Positions 32,883 through 41,430 are shown, counted from the first letter of the stretch. The stretch: DNA of 64,000 bases from VRUE01 sp963715625 (GCA_963715625.1 OY970260.1:1302001-1366000); one strand, 5' to 3'. Translations and numbers: made by a program. Notes: generated by a model not told the origin, from the letters alone.

Positions 32883-33996
32883 GCACCAGGCGCGGGCGCG
32901 CGTGGCGTTGACGGCGGCGCTCGCCACGGGGCCGAGTCATGCGTACCTGTTCCGCGGGCCGCGCGGTGCCGGGAAGGCAGCCGCCGCGCGGGCTTTCGCC
33001 GCGGAGATCCTCGCCGCTGGCGCCGCCGACCCCGACGACGCGCGGCGCCGGGCCCTGCTCGACCCCTCGCCACACCCCGACCTCGTCTGGCTCGCCCCCC
33101 GCGGCGCCCAGCACATGGTCGAGGAGGTCCGCGAGAAGGTGATCCGCTCGGCTTCCTACCGCCCGTTCGAGGGCGAGAAGCGCGTCTTCGTGATCGAATC
33201 GGCCGAGGCGATGCGCGACGAGAGCCAGAACGCCCTGCTCAAGACCCTGGAGGAGCCCCCCGGCTTCGTCCACCTGATCCTCCTCACCTCCGAGCCCTCG
33301 GCCCTGCTGGAGACCATCTCCTCCCGCTGCCAGCCCATCGACTTCGCCCCGCTCCCGCCGGAGGCCATCGAAGCTCAACTCTCCAGCGACGGCTCCCCGG
33401 ACGAACTTGCAGCCGCAGCCCGCCTCTCCGCCGGCGACCTGGCCCGCGCCCGCTATCTCCTCTCGGACTCAGGCAAGGCGCTCCGTGCCGCGGCGCTAGA
33501 AATGGGAAGGGCCGTCGGGGGGGACTCGCCGGACACTCAGCGCGAAAGCGCGTCCGCCGAGTCCCCCCCGACGGCCCCCACCGCCTGGCGCCAGCTACTC
33601 GACGCCGCCGAGTCAGCAGGCGAGGAAGCCGAAGAGACCACCCGCAAGACCCTGGAGGACGAAGCCGAAGCAGGCATCAAGCGCAGCGCCCGCGACATAA
33701 CGGACGAAGCAAAACGCGCCGGACGCCGCCGTCGCACTGAGACGCTGGACCTGGCCCTCGAGCTCACCGCGAGCTGGTTCCGAGATCTTGCCGCTGCAGC
33801 TTCCGGTGCCCCCGACGTTGCCTACAACCGAGACCGGATTGTCGAGCTGCAGGCCAGCGCCGCTTCCCTCGACCCCACCCGCCCTCGCCGCGCGGCTGAG
33901 CTGGTCCAGGACACCCGCCGCCGCCTCGACCTCAACGTCTCCGAGGAGCTAGCTCTCGAGGCGCTCTCGTTCCGCCTCGGCGCCGTTTTCGCTTGA
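32863..33996 (+). CDS. holB: DNA polymerase III subunit delta'
   Basis: A 377-residue clamp-loader subunit from GTG 32863. The AAA fold has YLFRGPRGAGKAAAARAFA (P-loop-like), the segment FVIESAEAMRDESQNALLKT then LEEPP, and the SRC motif SSRCQPIDF. Delta' lacks ATPase activity in most bacteria; here the zinc-module Cys are absent. The middle (33509-33577) is formed by a palindromic element that adds 23 codons in frame, giving a low-complexity run around RAVGGDSPDTQRESASAESP. The end of the gene overlaps the convergent DUF2304 gene by 48 bp. Confidence 0.9.
   Translation: MPELPLEHQARARVALTAALATGPSHAYLFRGPRGAGKAAAARAFAAEILAAGAADPDDARRRALLDPSPHPDLVWLAPRGAQHMVEEVREKVIRSASYRPFEGEKRVFVIESAEAMRDESQNALLKTLEEPPGFVHLILLTSEPSALLETISSRCQPIDFAPLPPEAIEAQLSSDGSPDELAAAARLSAGDLARARYLLSDSGKALRAAALEMGRAVGGDSPDTQRESASAESPPTAPTAWRQLLDAAESAGEEAEETTRKTLEDEAEAGIKRSARDITDEAKRAGRRRRTETLDLALELTASWFRDLAAAASGAPDVAYNRDRIVELQASAASLDPTRPRRAAELVQDTRRRLDLNVSEELALEALSFRLGAVFA
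33509..33577. repeat. ACTCA-bulge hairpin, family 3 (copy in holB)
   Basis: Perfect 20-bp outer arms GGGCCGTCGGGGGGGACTCG (33509-33528; complement 33558-33577). Inside are a 5-bp stem CGGAC/GTCCG, a one-sided bulge ACTCA (33535-33539), a stem GCGC/GCGC and a GAAA loop. Copies at 60471-60546 and 61999-62071 have the same bulge and GCGC stem with different arms. It is 69 nt long, a multiple of three, inside the holB reading frame. Confidence 0.9.
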
Positions 33997-34380
33997 GCCG
34001 GCCTGCTCCCGCGCCTTCTCCAGCGCCCGCTCCTGCGCCAGGCGGGTGATCTGGGCCGCCTGGCGCGACATGATCACGCTGAAGTTGAGCGCCAGCCCGA
34101 GCAGGAACAGCATCACGATCGAGAAGAGGGCGACGTTGGTGTCGCGCACGCCCATCGCGTCGGCGACCAGCTCCAGCAGGCCCGGGAAGGCCGCACCCGC
34201 AAGCATCCCGAGCCCGGCGACGAACCAGACGACGCTGTAGCGCTCCTGCAGCTTGTCGCGCCGGATCAGCTCGAGGATCAGGACCATGAAGGCGACCGCC
34301 AGGATCGCGGCGATGATCCGGGTTTGCGAAGTGAGGTGGACCTTCGGGCTCTGGGCGGCCACGACCCCGAGCAGTCTCAT
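33949..34380 (-). CDS. DUF2304-family membrane protein
   Basis: A 143-residue protein from ATG 34380. Three hydrophobic segments are seen: RIIAAILAVAFMVLILELI, YSVVWFVAGLGMLAGAAFPG and VALFSIVMLFLLGLALNFS. A basic/acidic helical tail follows. DUF2304 proteins occur beside glycosyltransferase family 2 genes and are thought to help flippase or transferase function. Its start overlaps the stop of the upstream glycosyltransferase gene (ATGA). Its end overlaps holB on the other strand. Confidence 0.85.
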   Translation of the reverse strand: MRLLGVVAAQSPKVHLTSQTRIIAAILAVAFMVLILELIRRDKLQERYSVVWFVAGLGMLAGAAFPGLLELVADAMGVRDTNVALFSIVMLFLLGLALNFSVIMSRQAAQITRLAQERALEKAREQAGSSENGAEAERERLES

Positions 34381-35105
34381 CGCCCCGCCTCCGCCCGCCG
34401 CCGGGGGCGGAACTGCCCGACCATCAAGACGATCAGCCCCTTGAAGATGAAGAAGGCCGAGCGCACCGGCGTCAGGAACGAGGACCCTCCCGCCCGCTCC
34501 AGCATCCGCACCGGCAGCTCCTCGACCCGCAGGCCTTCCCGCACGGCCAGCTGCAGCGACTCGATCTCGGCGAAGTCGGGCGAGTAGCGCTCGCTGAACA
34601 TCGCCATCACCTTGCGGTTCGCCGCCCGCATGCCGCTGGTCGTATCGGTGAAGCGCTGGCGCGTCGCCAGGGTGAGGAAGAAGCGGAACACGCCGATGCC
34701 GATCCGCCGCGAGATCGTCGGCCTGTAGTCGTCGCTCTCGGCCGGGCCGGGGTCGCGGTAGCGCGATCCGATCACCAGGTCCGCGCGGTCCGCCCGGACC
34801 TCCTCCAGCAGCCGCGCCACCTCGGCCGGGGGGTGCTGGCCGTCGGCGTCGAGGTGGGCGCAGAGCTCGTAGCCCTCGCGCATCGCATGCAGGTAGCCGG
34901 TCTGCAGCGCCGCGCCGAGCCCCTGGTTGAACGGCAGCGAGGCGACCAGCGCGCCCGCCTTGCGGGCCCGTGAGGCGGTCTCGTCGGTCGAGCCGTCGTC
35001 GATCACCAGCAGGTCGGCCTCGGGCATGCACTTGCGCACGTCCGCGATCACCGCGGCGACCGAGCCCTCCTCGTTCCAGGCGGGAATGAAGACCAACGTC
35101 CGCAT
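34377..35105 (-). CDS. Glycosyltransferase family 2
   Basis: A 242-residue enzyme of the dolichyl-phosphate-mannose-synthase-like group. It opens RTLVFIPAWNEEGSVAAVI, then VIDDGSTDET for nucleotide binding and HLDADGQHPP for the metal-binding DxD. No C-terminal membrane pair is present; the adjacent DUF2304 protein may supply the membrane part. It would transfer a sugar to a polyprenyl phosphate or a cell-surface glycan. The two genes overlap by four bases and are surely co-translated. Confidence 0.9.
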   Translation of the reverse strand: MRTLVFIPAWNEEGSVAAVIADVRKCMPEADLLVIDDGSTDETASRARKAGALVASLPFNQGLGAALQTGYLHAMREGYELCAHLDADGQHPPAEVARLLEEVRADRADLVIGSRYRDPGPAESDDYRPTISRRIGIGVFRFFLTLATRQRFTDTTSGMRAANRKVMAMFSERYSPDFAEIESLQLAVREGLRVEELPVRMLERAGGSSFLTPVRSAFFIFKGLIVLMVGQFRPRRRAEAGR

Positions 35106-35241
35106 AGCCCGATTCTCCCACTCCGGCCGGGCGCCCCCGACCGGGCCCCCCCGGGGGGGGCGTGTCTGAGTTTTCCCGCCACATGTGGTGGGTTAGCTCA
35201 GGCACCCCCTGCCGGGGCGGCGTTTGTGTTAGTAACTGCTC

Positions 35242-36540
35242 ATGAGAAGAATCGGGATGAGGCTCTGGCTGAGCGGGGCGTTCGCCGCCGTCTCGCTGAT
35301 CACCGCCTTTGCCGTCTACCTCTTCGGCGACGACCAGCGGGCCCTCGTCGGCTCGGTCCTGATCGGCGTCCTCGCCGGCTTCCTGATCGCGGTCGCGATC
35401 TCCCGCCGGGTCTCGCGCCTGGCCCAGGCGGCAGGAGAGATGGCTTCCGGTTCCTTCGACGTGCCGCTGACGGTCTCCGGGCCCGACGAGATCGGCGACC
35501 TGGCCCGCGCGCTGGAGTCGATGCGCGCCTCGCTGAAAGAGAGCTTCGGCGTGCTCACAGCCGACCGCAACAAGCTCGAGGCGATCTTCGACGGCCTCAC
35601 CGACGCCGTGATGGTGGTCGACGACGAGGGCCCGGTGCGCTTCTCCAACAACGCCGCGGTCGAGCTGCTCGAAGGCGGCCGCCCGCCGGAGGCGATGCTG
35701 CCGCATCTGCGCCGTGCCGCCGAGGTCGGCTTCGCCGCCCACCCGGCGCTGCGGATCGGCGACCGCGCTTACGCGATGCAGGCACGGGCGCTGCCCGGAG
35801 AGCGCGCCGTCCTCGCCGTCGTCCGCGACCGCACCGAGGAGATGCGGCGCGAGTTCGCCGAAGCCGATTTCGTCTCCAACGCCGCCCACGAGCTGCGCAA
35901 CCCGCTGGCCGGGATCTCGGGCGCGATCGAGGTGCTGCAGGGCGGCGCCAAGGACGACCCGAAAGCCCGCGACCACTTTCTCACCCGGCTCGGCGAGGAC
36001 GCCGAGCGGATGAACCGCCTCACGCAGTCGCTGCTCACCCTCGCCCGGGTCGAGTCGGTCGGGGCGGGGGAGACCGAGGTGGTCGACGTCTCGGTCGCGA
36101 TCCGCGACGTCGTCGCTGCGGTCGAGCCGCCCAGGCACCTCGAGCTAGTCGTCGAGGTCGAGCCCGACCTGGCCGCGCAGGGCGACCCGACCCTGCTGCG
36201 CCAGGTGATGATCGGCCTGCTCACGAACGCGTTCAAGAACACGCCGCCCCCCGGCACCGTTACGGTTCGCGGCCGTCGCGATGGCGAGACGGACGTGATC
36301 ATGGAAGTCATCGACACAGGAACGGGCATCCCCTCGGCGGAGATCGAGCGTGTCTTCGAGCGCTTCTACCGCCGCAGCGAGACGCGCAAGCAGGAGGGCT
36401 TCGGCCTCGGCCTGGCGATCGCGCGTCGCATGGTGGACGTTATGGGGGGGCAGATCGGCGCCACCTCGACCGAGGGGGAGGGCAGCACCTTCTGGGCCCG
36501 CCTCCCCATTGCACAGCCGAGCCCGACCCCGGTGGCATGA
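35242..36540 (+). CDS. Sensor histidine kinase
   Basis: A 432-residue membrane kinase. Two membrane segments lie at about residues 9-26 and 33-52 with almost no external loop, so it may sense a membrane or cytoplasmic signal. A HAMP domain (about 55-105) and a PAS-like domain (about 110-200) follow. The HisKA box is FVSNAAHELRNPLAG with the phospho-His. The ATPase boxes are NAFKNTPPPG, DTGTGIP and GFGLGLAI. Start MRRIGMRLWLSGAF is preferred. It overlaps the response regulator gene by four bases (ATGA). Confidence 0.94.
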   Translation: MRRIGMRLWLSGAFAAVSLITAFAVYLFGDDQRALVGSVLIGVLAGFLIAVAISRRVSRLAQAAGEMASGSFDVPLTVSGPDEIGDLARALESMRASLKESFGVLTADRNKLEAIFDGLTDAVMVVDDEGPVRFSNNAAVELLEGGRPPEAMLPHLRRAAEVGFAAHPALRIGDRAYAMQARALPGERAVLAVVRDRTEEMRREFAEADFVSNAAHELRNPLAGISGAIEVLQGGAKDDPKARDHFLTRLGEDAERMNRLTQSLLTLARVESVGAGETEVVDVSVAIRDVVAAVEPPRHLELVVEVEPDLAAQGDPTLLRQVMIGLLTNAFKNTPPPGTVTVRGRRDGETDVIMEVIDTGTGIPSAEIERVFERFYRRSETRKQEGFGLGLAIARRMVDVMGGQIGATSTEGEGSTFWARLPIAQPSPTPVA

Positions 36541-37247
36541 CGATGAGCAGCGGACGCATACTCGTGGCCGACGACGAGCCCTCGGTCCGCGAGTCGGTCG
36601 GCTACGCGCTCGCCCAGGAGGGCTTCGACGTCGACGTCGCCGTCGACGGGGACGAAGCCACCGCGAAGCTCGCCGGCGAGATCTACTACGACCTGCTGAT
36701 CCTCGACATCATGATGCCGGGGCCCAGCGGCCTCGACATCTGCCGCGAGGTGCGCTCGCGCAGCGCCGTGCCGATCATCGTCCTCACCGCGAAGGACGCC
36801 GAGGTCGACAAGGTGGTCGGCCTCGAGGTCGGCGCCGACGACTACGTGACCAAGCCCTTCTCCGTGCGCGAGCTGCTCGGCCGCGTGCGGGCCCAGCTGC
36901 GCCGCCGCGAGCTCGACCGCGGGCCGCTCAACCAGGCGGTCCGGATCGAAGCCGGCCCGGTCGCGATCGACCTCGTCCGCCACGTCGCCATGGTCCGCGA
37001 GGTGCCGATCAACCTCACCCGCTCCGAGTTCCAGCTCCTGCGCCTGCTCGTCAGCCGCCCCGGCGAGGTCTTCGCCCGCCGTCAGATCATGGAGGAGCTC
37101 TGGCAGACCGAGTTCGACGGCGACGAGCGCGCCTGCGACGTCCACATCTCCAACCTTCGCCAGAAGGTCGAGCGCGACCCCCAGCGCCCCGAACTGGTCG
37201 TCACCGTTCGCGGCGTCGGCTACAAGTTCGAAGGCCAGGGCGGCTGA
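36537..37247 (+). CDS. OmpR/PhoB-family response regulator
   Basis: A 236-residue regulator from ATG 36537. The receiver domain has ADDEPSVRES acidic residues, phospho-Asp in LLILDIMMPGPSG, Thr in IIVLTAKD and Lys in DDYVTKPFSVREL. A winged-helix DNA-binding domain follows (LTRSEFQLLRLLVSRPGEVF, ending NLRQKVERDPQ and VRGVGYKF). It pairs with the kinase encoded just upstream; target genes are not visible. Confidence 0.95.
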   Translation: MTMSSGRILVADDEPSVRESVGYALAQEGFDVDVAVDGDEATAKLAGEIYYDLLILDIMMPGPSGLDICREVRSRSAVPIIVLTAKDAEVDKVVGLEVGADDYVTKPFSVRELLGRVRAQLRRRELDRGPLNQAVRIEAGPVAIDLVRHVAMVREVPINLTRSEFQLLRLLVSRPGEVFARRQIMEELWQTEFDGDERACDVHISNLRQKVERDPQRPELVVTVRGVGYKFEGQGG

Positions 37248-37254
37248 GCCGCCC

Positions 37255-39132
37255 TCAACGCCTCACCGTCACCTTCAGCTTCATCTTCGTCGGGTGGATC
37301 GAGCAGACGAACCGGTACGTGCCCGGGGTCGGGAACCTGCGCGTGAAATGCGCGTCGGTGACGGCCGTGGTCCTGGTTGAGTAGGAGCCCTCGTCCTTCA
37401 GCCCCTTTGGTCCCCGCTCGAGGTGCACGTCATGCGGTTCGGCGTTGCTCGGCGACCAGCTCCACCGCACGGCCCGGCCCCTGCCGATCGAGATCGCGGC
37501 CGGCACGAAGCGAAAGTCGGCCACGGTGACGTTCCGCGGCCTCGCCGCCCGGCGGCCGGCCGGCCTGTACCGCGACAGAGCGGCTTCCGAGCAGGTCAGC
37601 TCGCCGGGCCGAGCCGCGACCTCGACCGGCCGGTAGCCCTTGAAGGGCGGATGCGTGCTGACCCGCCTCACCCAGGAGCACTGCTGGTCCTGGGGAGGTC
37701 GCACCCCCGTGTAGCCGAGGATGGTCGCCGGGTTGCCCTCGTCGCCGAGGTTGACCTGGAGGCCGGCGGCCAGGTTGAGGCTCTTGACCTGGTCGGCGAG
37801 CACGGCCGGCTGCGGGCAGGCCGGGTAGAGCTCGTCCAGGGGGACCTTGCCGCTGCCGGGGGCGAAGCTCGAGCCGGGGGTGTTCCGCGACCAGCAGTTG
37901 CCGCCGCCGGTGCCGTCGTTCCAGAAGTCGAATTCCCCGTTGGGGTCGGTGCCGTCGCGGCCCATCGAGTTGCCGAGGGCCCGGTTGTTGACGTTCTTCG
38001 CGTCGTCGCCGAGGTTCTCCTTGTAGCGGTCCTCCGGCCCGGAGAACGACGCGATCCCCCACTTGTAGTTGCCGAACACGCTGTTGTCGCGGACCACGGT
38101 CCCGTCGCTGCCGTAGAGGAGGATCCCGACCCCGGTCGGGTGGTAGATCCTCGTCCCGGCGAGATCGCCCAGGCCGTAGACGACCGATTCGAAGGCCGAG
38201 CGCTCGAGGAAGTGATTGTAGTTGTTCCAGAAGACGTCGTTTCGTTCGAACGCGCTCCAGCCGTTCGGCTCGTACTGCTCGCCGTCGAGCGTGTTCGGCG
38301 CGATGCCGGTGCCGTTGTTGTAGAAGGCGGAGTCGACGATCTTCACGTACTTGGCGTTGGTGCCGGAGTAGCCGAGGACGTTTTCGTGGCTCTTGACGTT
38401 CTTGATCAGCGTCCACCGGGGCTTGGCCTGGCAGGGTCGGGGGGCGCTGCCGTGGTTCGACCACCTGACCGCGTCGCAGGGGGTTTCGCCGATGTAGAAC
38501 GCCGTGTCGCCCTGGCGCCACCCCGCCGAGTCGGTCATCCTGCCCCCCCTGCAGCCCTTGGCGAAGAGCCCGTAGGAGCGGTTGGCGGAGGCGAGGAGGT
38601 TGTCCATCGTGTACCCGTCGCAGCTCTGCCCGCGCTGGGCCCAGGCATGGATGAAGAAGCCGTTGGAGGCGTAGCCGCGGGCCCACATGTTCCGCAGCAC
38701 GAGCCGGTCGACGTCGGCGACCTCGATCCCGTTCTGCGCGGCGCCCAGCTCGCCGGTCGCGCCCCTGCCGTCGAGGACGACCTCGCGGGGGTCCTTCGTC
38801 GCCCCTTCGATCGTCAGGCCGTCGAAGCGGGTGCGTTCCCGCCTCCCGTCGACGAAGACCCCCTCGGCGTAGCGCCCCGGCTCGATCCTGACCACGGCCC
38901 GGGCGTCGCGGGCGCCCGCCTCGCGCTTGAAGACGCCGGCCGCGTCCACCGCCGCCTGGATCGTGCCGAAGCGGCAGCCGTCCTTGCAGACCCGGAAGAC
39001 CTTGGCCTGGCACGTCAACGCGAGCCCCGCCGACACGACGAGTGCGACGATCGGGATGGAGGCCGCGAATCTGCGCTGCAGCACCGGCGCCCGACTGTAG
39101 CGCAGCCATGCGGGAGCGGAATCGGCCGGCAT
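37255..39132 (-). CDS. Secreted right-handed beta-helix protein with C-terminal cupredoxin domain
   Basis: A 625-residue exported protein. A signal peptide at about residues 20-42 (FAASIPIVALVVSAGLALTC) precedes a parallel beta-helix at about 50-420. Its repeats include GTIQAAVDAAGV, FDGLTIEGA, NGIEVADVDRLVLRNMW and NNGTGIAPN, as in NosD/pectate-lyase-like folds. The last ~90 residues are a cupredoxin: VTVADFRFVPAAISIGRG, then PHDV (His) and RFVCSIHPTKM (Cys-His-Met), a complete type 1 copper site. It would bind copper outside the cell. Combined carbohydrate-binding and copper role is possible; function is not known. Confidence 0.82.
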   Translation of the reverse strand: MPADSAPAWLRYSRAPVLQRRFAASIPIVALVVSAGLALTCQAKVFRVCKDGCRFGTIQAAVDAAGVFKREAGARDARAVVRIEPGRYAEGVFVDGRRERTRFDGLTIEGATKDPREVVLDGRGATGELGAAQNGIEVADVDRLVLRNMWARGYASNGFFIHAWAQRGQSCDGYTMDNLLASANRSYGLFAKGCRGGRMTDSAGWRQGDTAFYIGETPCDAVRWSNHGSAPRPCQAKPRWTLIKNVKSHENVLGYSGTNAKYVKIVDSAFYNNGTGIAPNTLDGEQYEPNGWSAFERNDVFWNNYNHFLERSAFESVVYGLGDLAGTRIYHPTGVGILLYGSDGTVVRDNSVFGNYKWGIASFSGPEDRYKENLGDDAKNVNNRALGNSMGRDGTDPNGEFDFWNDGTGGGNCWSRNTPGSSFAPGSGKVPLDELYPACPQPAVLADQVKSLNLAAGLQVNLGDEGNPATILGYTGVRPPQDQQCSWVRRVSTHPPFKGYRPVEVAARPGELTCSEAALSRYRPAGRRAARPRNVTVADFRFVPAAISIGRGRAVRWSWSPSNAEPHDVHLERGPKGLKDEGSYSTRTTAVTDAHFTRRFPTPGTYRFVCSIHPTKMKLKVTVRR

Positions 39133-39213
39133 GCCTGTGACTCAGAAAGCAGTGCTGAGCCGACGCCACTCCTTGCGACCCCGACCGGGGGATTCGACGA
39201 AAGCGCGACACGG

Positions 39214-39242
39214 TTGACCAACTTGGCCAAGTTCGATAGCTT
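39214..39242 (+). promoter_or_regulatory. Promoter/operator of the Phd-PIN pair
   Basis: The perfect 14-bp palindrome AACTTGGCCAAGTT (39220-39233) is placed directly after a TTGACC -35-like box (39214-39219), with a weak TAGCTT -10 at 39237. A protein bound to the palindrome would block polymerase, as expected for antitoxin autorepression. Confidence 0.6.
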
Positions 39243-39249
39243 CCTGTGC

Positions 39250-39489
39250 GTGACCACGTTCAGCATCGGAGAGGCGAAGACCAACCTCTCGAAGCTCGTT
39301 GCGCTTGCCGAGAAAGGCGAGCTGGTGGAGCTGCGCCGGGGCAAGCAGCCCGTTGTGAAGCTCGTCCCGATCTCGCAGCGCGGAGCCGTCCGGCGCAAGC
39401 CCGGTGCTCTCGCCGGCCGAATCAGGATCGCCGACGATTTCGACGTTTGGCCCGAGGACATCGCTCGCGGCCTCGGGGTCGTCAACTGA
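39250..39489 (+). CDS. Phd/YefM-family antitoxin
   Basis: A 79-residue protein from GTG 39250. TTFSIGEAKTNLSKLVALAE and LVELRRGKQPVVKLVPI are the full Phd/YefM N-terminal domain, the part that dimerises and binds DNA. The C-terminal tail (IADDFDVWPEDIARGLG) would block the PIN toxin. It overlaps the toxin gene by four bases. The palindrome upstream is its probable operator. Confidence 0.9.
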   Translation: MTTFSIGEAKTNLSKLVALAEKGELVELRRGKQPVVKLVPISQRGAVRRKPGALAGRIRIADDFDVWPEDIARGLGVVN

Positions 39490-39875
39490 GGCTCCTCGCC
39501 GACACCCACGCCGCGCTCTGGTGGCTGAGCGATGACGCGCGTCTCTCCGATCCCGCGCGCCAGGCGATCGCCGGTGCGGAGGAGCCGCTCCTCAGCGCCG
39601 GGACCCTCTTCGAGGTCTCGATCAAAGCGTCGCTCGGCAAGCTGGAGGTTGCCGAGGAGTGGGCGGAGGAGCTGTTGGCCGAGGGGTTTGCCCTGCTCCC
39701 GATCTCGGTCGCTCACGCCGCTGCATATCGACGTCTTCCCTACGTCGAGCTCGGCGGAAGGCGTCAGCGCGATCCGTTCGACCGCCTGCTTGTCGCTCAG
39801 GCCGCGACCGAGCAGGTTCCCCTGGTCAGCTGCGATCCCGGAATCGTCGCTCACGGCGTCGCGACGATCTGGTGA
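39486..39875 (+). CDS. PIN-domain toxin (VapC-like)
   Basis: A PIN ribonuclease of about 129 residues. Metal-binding acids are present: RLLADTHAALWWLSDD, TLFEVSIKASLGKL, RDPFDRLLVAQA and LVSCDPGIV. This arrangement matches the Phd-associated PIN group. No ATG or GTG is available. The best start is CTG at 39486, which overlaps the antitoxin stop and gives the family N terminus; TTG 39447 is the alternative. Weak starts keep toxin below antitoxin. The gene ends 2 bp before the duplicated tRNA-Thr fragment. Confidence 0.85.
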   Translation: MRLLADTHAALWWLSDDARLSDPARQAIAGAEEPLLSAGTLFEVSIKASLGKLEVAEEWAEELLAEGFALLPISVAHAAAYRRLPYVELGGRRQRDPFDRLLVAQAATEQVPLVSCDPGIVAHGVATIW

Positions 39876-39877
39876 TA

Positions 39878-39920
39878 AGAGCCGACGCCCGGATTTGAAC
39901 CGGGGGCCCTTCATTACGAG
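39878..39920. other. Duplicate of the tRNA-Thr 3' half (att-like site)
   Basis: 43 bases starting AGAGCCGACGCCCGGATTTG match 41855-41898, the 3' end of tRNA-Thr through the T arm and into the anticodon arm. There is one indel and otherwise near-complete identity. The match ends in the anticodon stem, after which the sequences diverge. Such a direct repeat of a tRNA 3' end is the mark left by site-specific integration. The copies are 1977 bp apart and enclose the NTase and MNT-HEPN genes. Confidence 0.88.
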
Positions 39921-39962
39921 CGCGATATTTGAGTCCGATCTGGTTCGGTATCCTCAGCAAGG

Positions 39963-40166
39963 ATGCCGGATGCGCATAGATCAGACCGACTGGCAAAAGT
40001 CGGTAATCGTGCTTGTGCTGCCGAGGCTCGCGGGGATGATGCTGTGGCCGGAGAGGAGTGGCGTCGCTACCGGCTCATCCGCGACGCTGGGCGCGATCCA
40101 GACGAGCTGCTTGCCGAGGGCATCGCTCTGAGCGTGCAGGCAGCGGAGTTCGCAGCCAGTCAGTGA
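39963..40166 (+). CDS. Small hypothetical protein paired with nucleotidyltransferase
   Basis: A 67-residue ORF from ATG 39963. It is helical, with an Arg/Glu-rich first half and LIRDAGRDPDELLAEGIALS. Not recognised as a family. Its stop overlaps the GTG start of the nucleotidyltransferase gene by four bases, so the two are co-translated and it may be an antitoxin or partner. It lies just inside the left att-like site. Confidence 0.5.
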   Translation: MPDAHRSDRLAKVGNRACAAEARGDDAVAGEEWRRYRLIRDAGRDPDELLAEGIALSVQAAEFAASQ

Positions 40167-40645
40167 CGGGCTTCGGCCGAATTCTGGACGACCTAAACGG
40201 CGCCGGTGTCCGCTACGTCCTGGTCGGGGGCATCGCGCTGATTCGCCACGGAGTAGTGCGGGCAACAAGGGATGTCGATGCGGTCTTCGATCCCGACCCC
40301 TCCAACGTCGAGCGCATCCAGGCTCTGATTGCGCAGTGGGGGGCGACGCGCCCCGACGGCTCGCCGATCCCGGAGGGCAGCATCGTTGGCAACCGGACAA
40401 TCCACCTGGCTACGCCACACGGCGATCTCGATCTACTTGCCGAGAATGTGGCAACTGTGAGTTTCTCCGATCTCCTGGCTCGTGCCGATACTCGTCGCGT
40501 AGACGGAGTGGAGGCCCCAATCTGCTCGCTTGCCGACCTGGTTGCGCTGAAGCGCATCGCAGGCCGCCAGCGCGACCAAGTTGACTTGACGGATCTCGAA
40601 GCGGCCCACGGCGAGCTTCCCGACAGTCGCGATCCAGGCGCCTGA
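40163..40645 (+). CDS. Nucleotidyltransferase-fold protein (AbiEii/MNT-like)
   Basis: A 160-residue protein from GTG 40163. The nucleotidyltransferase signature is RYVLVGGIALIRHGVVRATR followed by DVDAVFDPD, where GG and DxD bind NTP and metal. The later DLDLL supplies the third acidic position. The family is near the AbiEii/DUF1814 toxins and small transferases that use NTPs to modify RNA or protein. Being coupled to the small ORF upstream, it may be a toxin-antitoxin pair. A longer frame back to 40058 has no family features. Confidence 0.75.
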   Translation: MTGFGRILDDLNGAGVRYVLVGGIALIRHGVVRATRDVDAVFDPDPSNVERIQALIAQWGATRPDGSPIPEGSIVGNRTIHLATPHGDLDLLAENVATVSFSDLLARADTRRVDGVEAPICSLADLVALKRIAGRQRDQVDLTDLEAAHGELPDSRDPGA

Positions 40646-40789
40646 TCGCCACGGCAGACGCGGGCCAGAGCCGACGATCTGGCCGAGTCCAGAATTGCCG
40701 AGTTGGGGACATATTCTGGGACACGGATTCGCTGTCCCGCCAGCCGGGCCCGTCGAGGTGTGTGGACGGTAAATCAGCCATATGGATGG

Positions 40790-40795
40790 TATAAT
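40790..40795 (+). promoter_or_regulatory. Consensus -10 box (TATAAT) of the MNT-HEPN operon
   Basis: Perfect TATAAT, with CCATATGG palindrome just upstream (40778-40785) as a possible operator. The -10 ends 11 bp before ATG 40807, so the transcript would be leaderless or nearly so. The AT-rich patch stands out from its surroundings. Confidence 0.6.
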
Positions 40796-40806
40796 CTCCA
40801 AATAAG

Positions 40807-41427
40807 ATGGACGTTGCTCATCCCTACACGGCGATCTGCCCCACCCTCGACAGTCGCGTGCTCAGTGTGCTCGCGGGCACGACCCGGCCGCTGACGGGGC
40901 GTGAGATCGCGCGCCTGCTGGCGCGCCCCTCCCACAGCGGGGTCCTCGATGCGCTCAACAGGCTCGCTGAGCACGGCGTCGTCGACAGGGAGGAGGCGGG
41001 GCGGGCGTTCCTCTTCACGCTCAACCGCGAGCACCTTGCGGCACCCGCGGTTGACATCCTTGCCGGGATGCGGAGCGAGCTTCTCAGACGACTTCGAGAC
41101 GCGATCGACTCGTGGGAGGTCGCGCCGATTCATATATCGATGTTCGGTTCCGCCGCCCGAGGCGAGGGAGATACGAGTAGTGACATCGATCTCTTCGTCG
41201 TGCGGCCGAAGGGCGTGGATGACGAGGACACGCGCTGGCGCGCTCAGCTCGACTTCCTCGCCCGTCAGGTCCAACGCTGGACGGGGAATCGGGCCGGGAT
41301 CGCCGAGGTCGGCGAGGTGGAGATCGCGCGCCTTCGCGACGAGGAGTCGCCGATCGTCGCCGAGTTGCGCTCGGATGCCATCACGATCGCCGGCGCTGAG
41401 GCGGCAGCACTGCTGGGGGCGGTATGA
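40807..41427 (+). CDS. Winged-helix/minimal nucleotidyltransferase (MNT) protein
   Basis: A 206-residue protein. Residues 1-85 are a winged helix-turn-helix (LTGREIARLLARPSHSGVLD, then LNRLAEHGVVDREEAGR). Residues 95-190 are a minimal nucleotidyltransferase domain with ISMFGSAARGEGDTSSDIDL, the GSxxRG and DxD of the active site, and VEIARL. In MNT-HEPN systems the MNT antitoxin adds AMP to the HEPN toxin to inactivate it, and here the added HTH would also repress the operon. The next gene in the same frame is the HEPN partner. Confidence 0.88.
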   Translation: MDVAHPYTAICPTLDSRVLSVLAGTTRPLTGREIARLLARPSHSGVLDALNRLAEHGVVDREEAGRAFLFTLNREHLAAPAVDILAGMRSELLRRLRDAIDSWEVAPIHISMFGSAARGEGDTSSDIDLFVVRPKGVDDEDTRWRAQLDFLARQVQRWTGNRAGIAEVGEVEIARLRDEESPIVAELRSDAITIAGAEAAALLGAV

Positions 41428-41430
41428 CAC

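Noticed and set aside
28887..32927. A 1346-codon open frame on the minus strand across topA and tmk
   Set aside because: Only its last 310 codons (from 29819) encode a recognisable protein, the epimerase. The rest is the antisense shadow of topA and tmk, common in GC-rich DNA.
35143..35192. G/C-run hairpin and CCCGCCACA/TGTGGTGGG before the histidine kinase gene
   Set aside because: Short and unrelated to the other families; it could be a terminator or leader structure but nothing more can be supported.
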